A stretch of DNA of 20,000 bases, taken from Cristatella mucedo (lineage: Eukaryota > Bryozoa > Phylactolaemata > Cristatellidae). The DNA is taken from assembly GCA_009760855.2 (NCBI GenBank), contig WPIO01000065.1, positions 1,620,001 through 1,640,000 of the forward strand. Direction: 5' to 3'. The notes below the pieces were generated by a model. It did no database searches, was not told where the DNA came from, and saw only the letters and a list, made by a program, of their open reading frames with translations. Positions 18,793 through 20,000 of the stretch are shown piece after piece (positions within the stretch are counted from its first letter, which is position 1; each line of letters begins with the position of its first letter). The position numbers and the translations under genes were made by a program.

Positions 18793-19216
18793 TCGCTCGA
18801 CCACGATCAGCTCATGAGCTAGATCGGCTCTCAGCACTCCATTGGTCTCTGCCGAGCACAGTGACTGCATCGCTATCACCCAAACTGAGCCGGTGAAACA
18901 CTCTCGTTCTCTCGTTTTATCTTTTTCTACCGAGGCACTGCTAATCAGATTCGTGCCAGCTAGCTAGACTCTACCAGTCTCAGGAGTCCTCGCCGGCTGC
19001 CCAAGCAGCTGTTCGACGTCACGAGGTTCGACGTCCCGACATCCCACAGGAGCTGCAGGTGGCAAGCCACTTGGTCGGCACACTTTAACTAAGCATTCGC
19101 CAGCTAGTCATAGCACCACTCCCTCCGGCAACGAGATGCCTCTGCACACAGCAGCAATGTCGTCAGGGCAAACGCACGTGACGCCTCTGCCGTGCGCGAG
19201 GCCTGCCACCACTTGC
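18793..19216. other. No supportable gene
   Basis: Unique sequence with short inverted GTTCGACGTC-like duplication near 19010-19035 (TTCGACGT twice). No supported frame or RNA gene. Confidence 0.35.
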
Positions 19217-19389
19217 CTTGCTTCCCTGCGTGTCGGTGATGACCGACCTCGACGAAGAGGCAGCATAGGGTAGCCGCTCGCTGCTCGGCAGTTGCAGGCT
19301 CCCGTTTGCCTTGCCGTCTCGCTCTGAGCCGTCCGCAGGCGGCAGCTGGTAGGAGGAGCGCAGGCTGGGCTGTGCCGGCAGCTGCTCTA
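19217..19389 (-). CDS. Weak exon candidate with possible GC donor
   Basis: This minus-strand frame is 173 nt, with acceptor TCTTCTGTTTAG at 19391-19390 (phase 1 in) and AGCAAG|GCAAGT as a possible GC-AG donor at 19216-19215 (phase 0 out). It reads EQLPAQPSLRSSYQLPPADG, then SERDGKANGSLQLPSSERLP, then SVITDTQGSK: polar, Ser/Pro-rich, probably disordered. A phase-0 exit would match entry into the candidate at 18254. GC-AG introns are a small minority in animals, so the call depends on transcript evidence. An overlapping minus-strand frame is also open. Confidence 0.25.
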
Positions 19390-19599
19390 CTAAACAGAAG
19401 ATAGCGAGCTCGGACGCTGGCCCCACGTCGGTGGACGCCGTGTGCGAAAACCGAGAGCACCCTCCCCCCCCAGAGAATCCCAGAGATCATCCTGCTCAGC
19501 TGCCGGCCTCCAAAAGCCGTGCTGAGTGCAGCAGGATGGCGGTGCATTTCGAGAACGAGACTACTTGAACAAGGGGGTTCGAGAGAAGTGGACTCCTGG

Positions 19600-19670
19600 G
19601 TCTTAGCTCAGGAGGTCAGGCGCTCGCTCTTTACAACCCGAGTCCTGCAGCGGGCGATTCAGTATCGCCT
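19600..19670 (+). mobile_element. tRNA-derived SINE fragment (copy C)
   Basis: Plus strand. TTAGCTCAGGAGG is an A-box-like start followed by TCAGGCGCTCGCTCTTTACAA, matching the minus-strand copy at 9395-9313 nearly base for base. After CCGAG about 14 nt including the B-box core are missing relative to that copy, then TCCTGCAGCGGGCGAT resumes. The loss of the B box means it should not be transcribed by pol III. Confidence 0.5.
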
Positions 19671-20000
19671 GCTGCACAGAGGCATGGTGTGATAGCTCTT
19701 CTGTTGCCATCTAAATGAGGCCGATGAATCAGTCAAGAAGCTTTACTTTACGATCGGAGATGCCAAAGAGGTGGCCGCATGTGGCAGCAATGGACCAACC
19801 GAGAGAGATATTGAGCAACCCATACGACCAGGCAACGGTCGGTATCAATCAAGGCCAGCGAGGAGCTTTCTCTAGCCATCGACTACTAAAAATTTTCGTT
19901 AGCCTGGCTGCTTGCATACGGCAATGCCCGCATTGTCTGCCGGCTCGGCGCCCGGCTCCCGCCTTGGCAGAGCTGAGCAACAAAGGAGCAGCTGAGCTTC
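19671..20000. other. No gene seen
   Basis: Unique sequence up to the window end; no supported frame, repeat or RNA gene. Confidence 0.4.

Overview
The window looks like nuclear DNA of a multicellular animal, most likely an invertebrate; I cannot name the species. The support is short open frames bounded by GT/AG splice signals with matching phases, extracellular EGF and TNFR-like modules, long (GA)n, (GACA)n and (GT)n microsatellites, LINE 3' ends, tRNA-derived SINEs, and a short hAT-type DNA transposon. No operon-like gene packing, prokaryotic gene, CRISPR array or rRNA is visible.

The best supported gene lies on the minus strand between about 6651 and 1507. Four exons (4310-4096, 3902-3765, 2145-1999, 1732-1507) encode a hydrophobic membrane segment with a beta-rich stalk, an EGF module, a calcium-binding-type EGF module with two extra cysteines, and a ten-cysteine TNFR-like region. 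All three junctions between them are phase 1, as expected for extracellular modules. A cysteine-rich exon (6651-6414) lies upstream of the membrane exon. The gene continues below 1507 but I could not place its next exon.

A second run of minus-strand exons (10455-10344, 10133-9956, 9629-9484 or 9474, 7499-7254) encodes a hydrophilic, low-complexity protein with a Gln run and Ser/Pro/Gly-rich stretches. The first junctions join in frame. A basic/acidic exon at 15324-15198 could precede it. These could be the intracellular N-terminal half of the same membrane protein, making one gene of about 14 kb, or a separate gene; two junctions do not join in phase with the best splice sites. Two weaker minus-strand exon candidates lie at 18254-18073 and 19389-19217.

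Mobile DNA includes three degenerate 3' ends of a CR1/L2-like LINE (about 245-690, 4746-5360 and 10930-11556, all plus strand), three tRNA-like SINE bodies (about 8965-9040, 9395-9313 and 19600-19670), and a 191-bp non-autonomous hAT element at 13026-13216 whose ends closely match the SPIN/URR1 group known for horizontal transfer between distant animals. Much of 11.6-16.8 kb has no supportable gene.

No complete novel system is visible. The most rewarding items are the SPIN-like element, the EGF plus TNFR-like membrane protein and the possible single long gene uniting the minus-strand exons.
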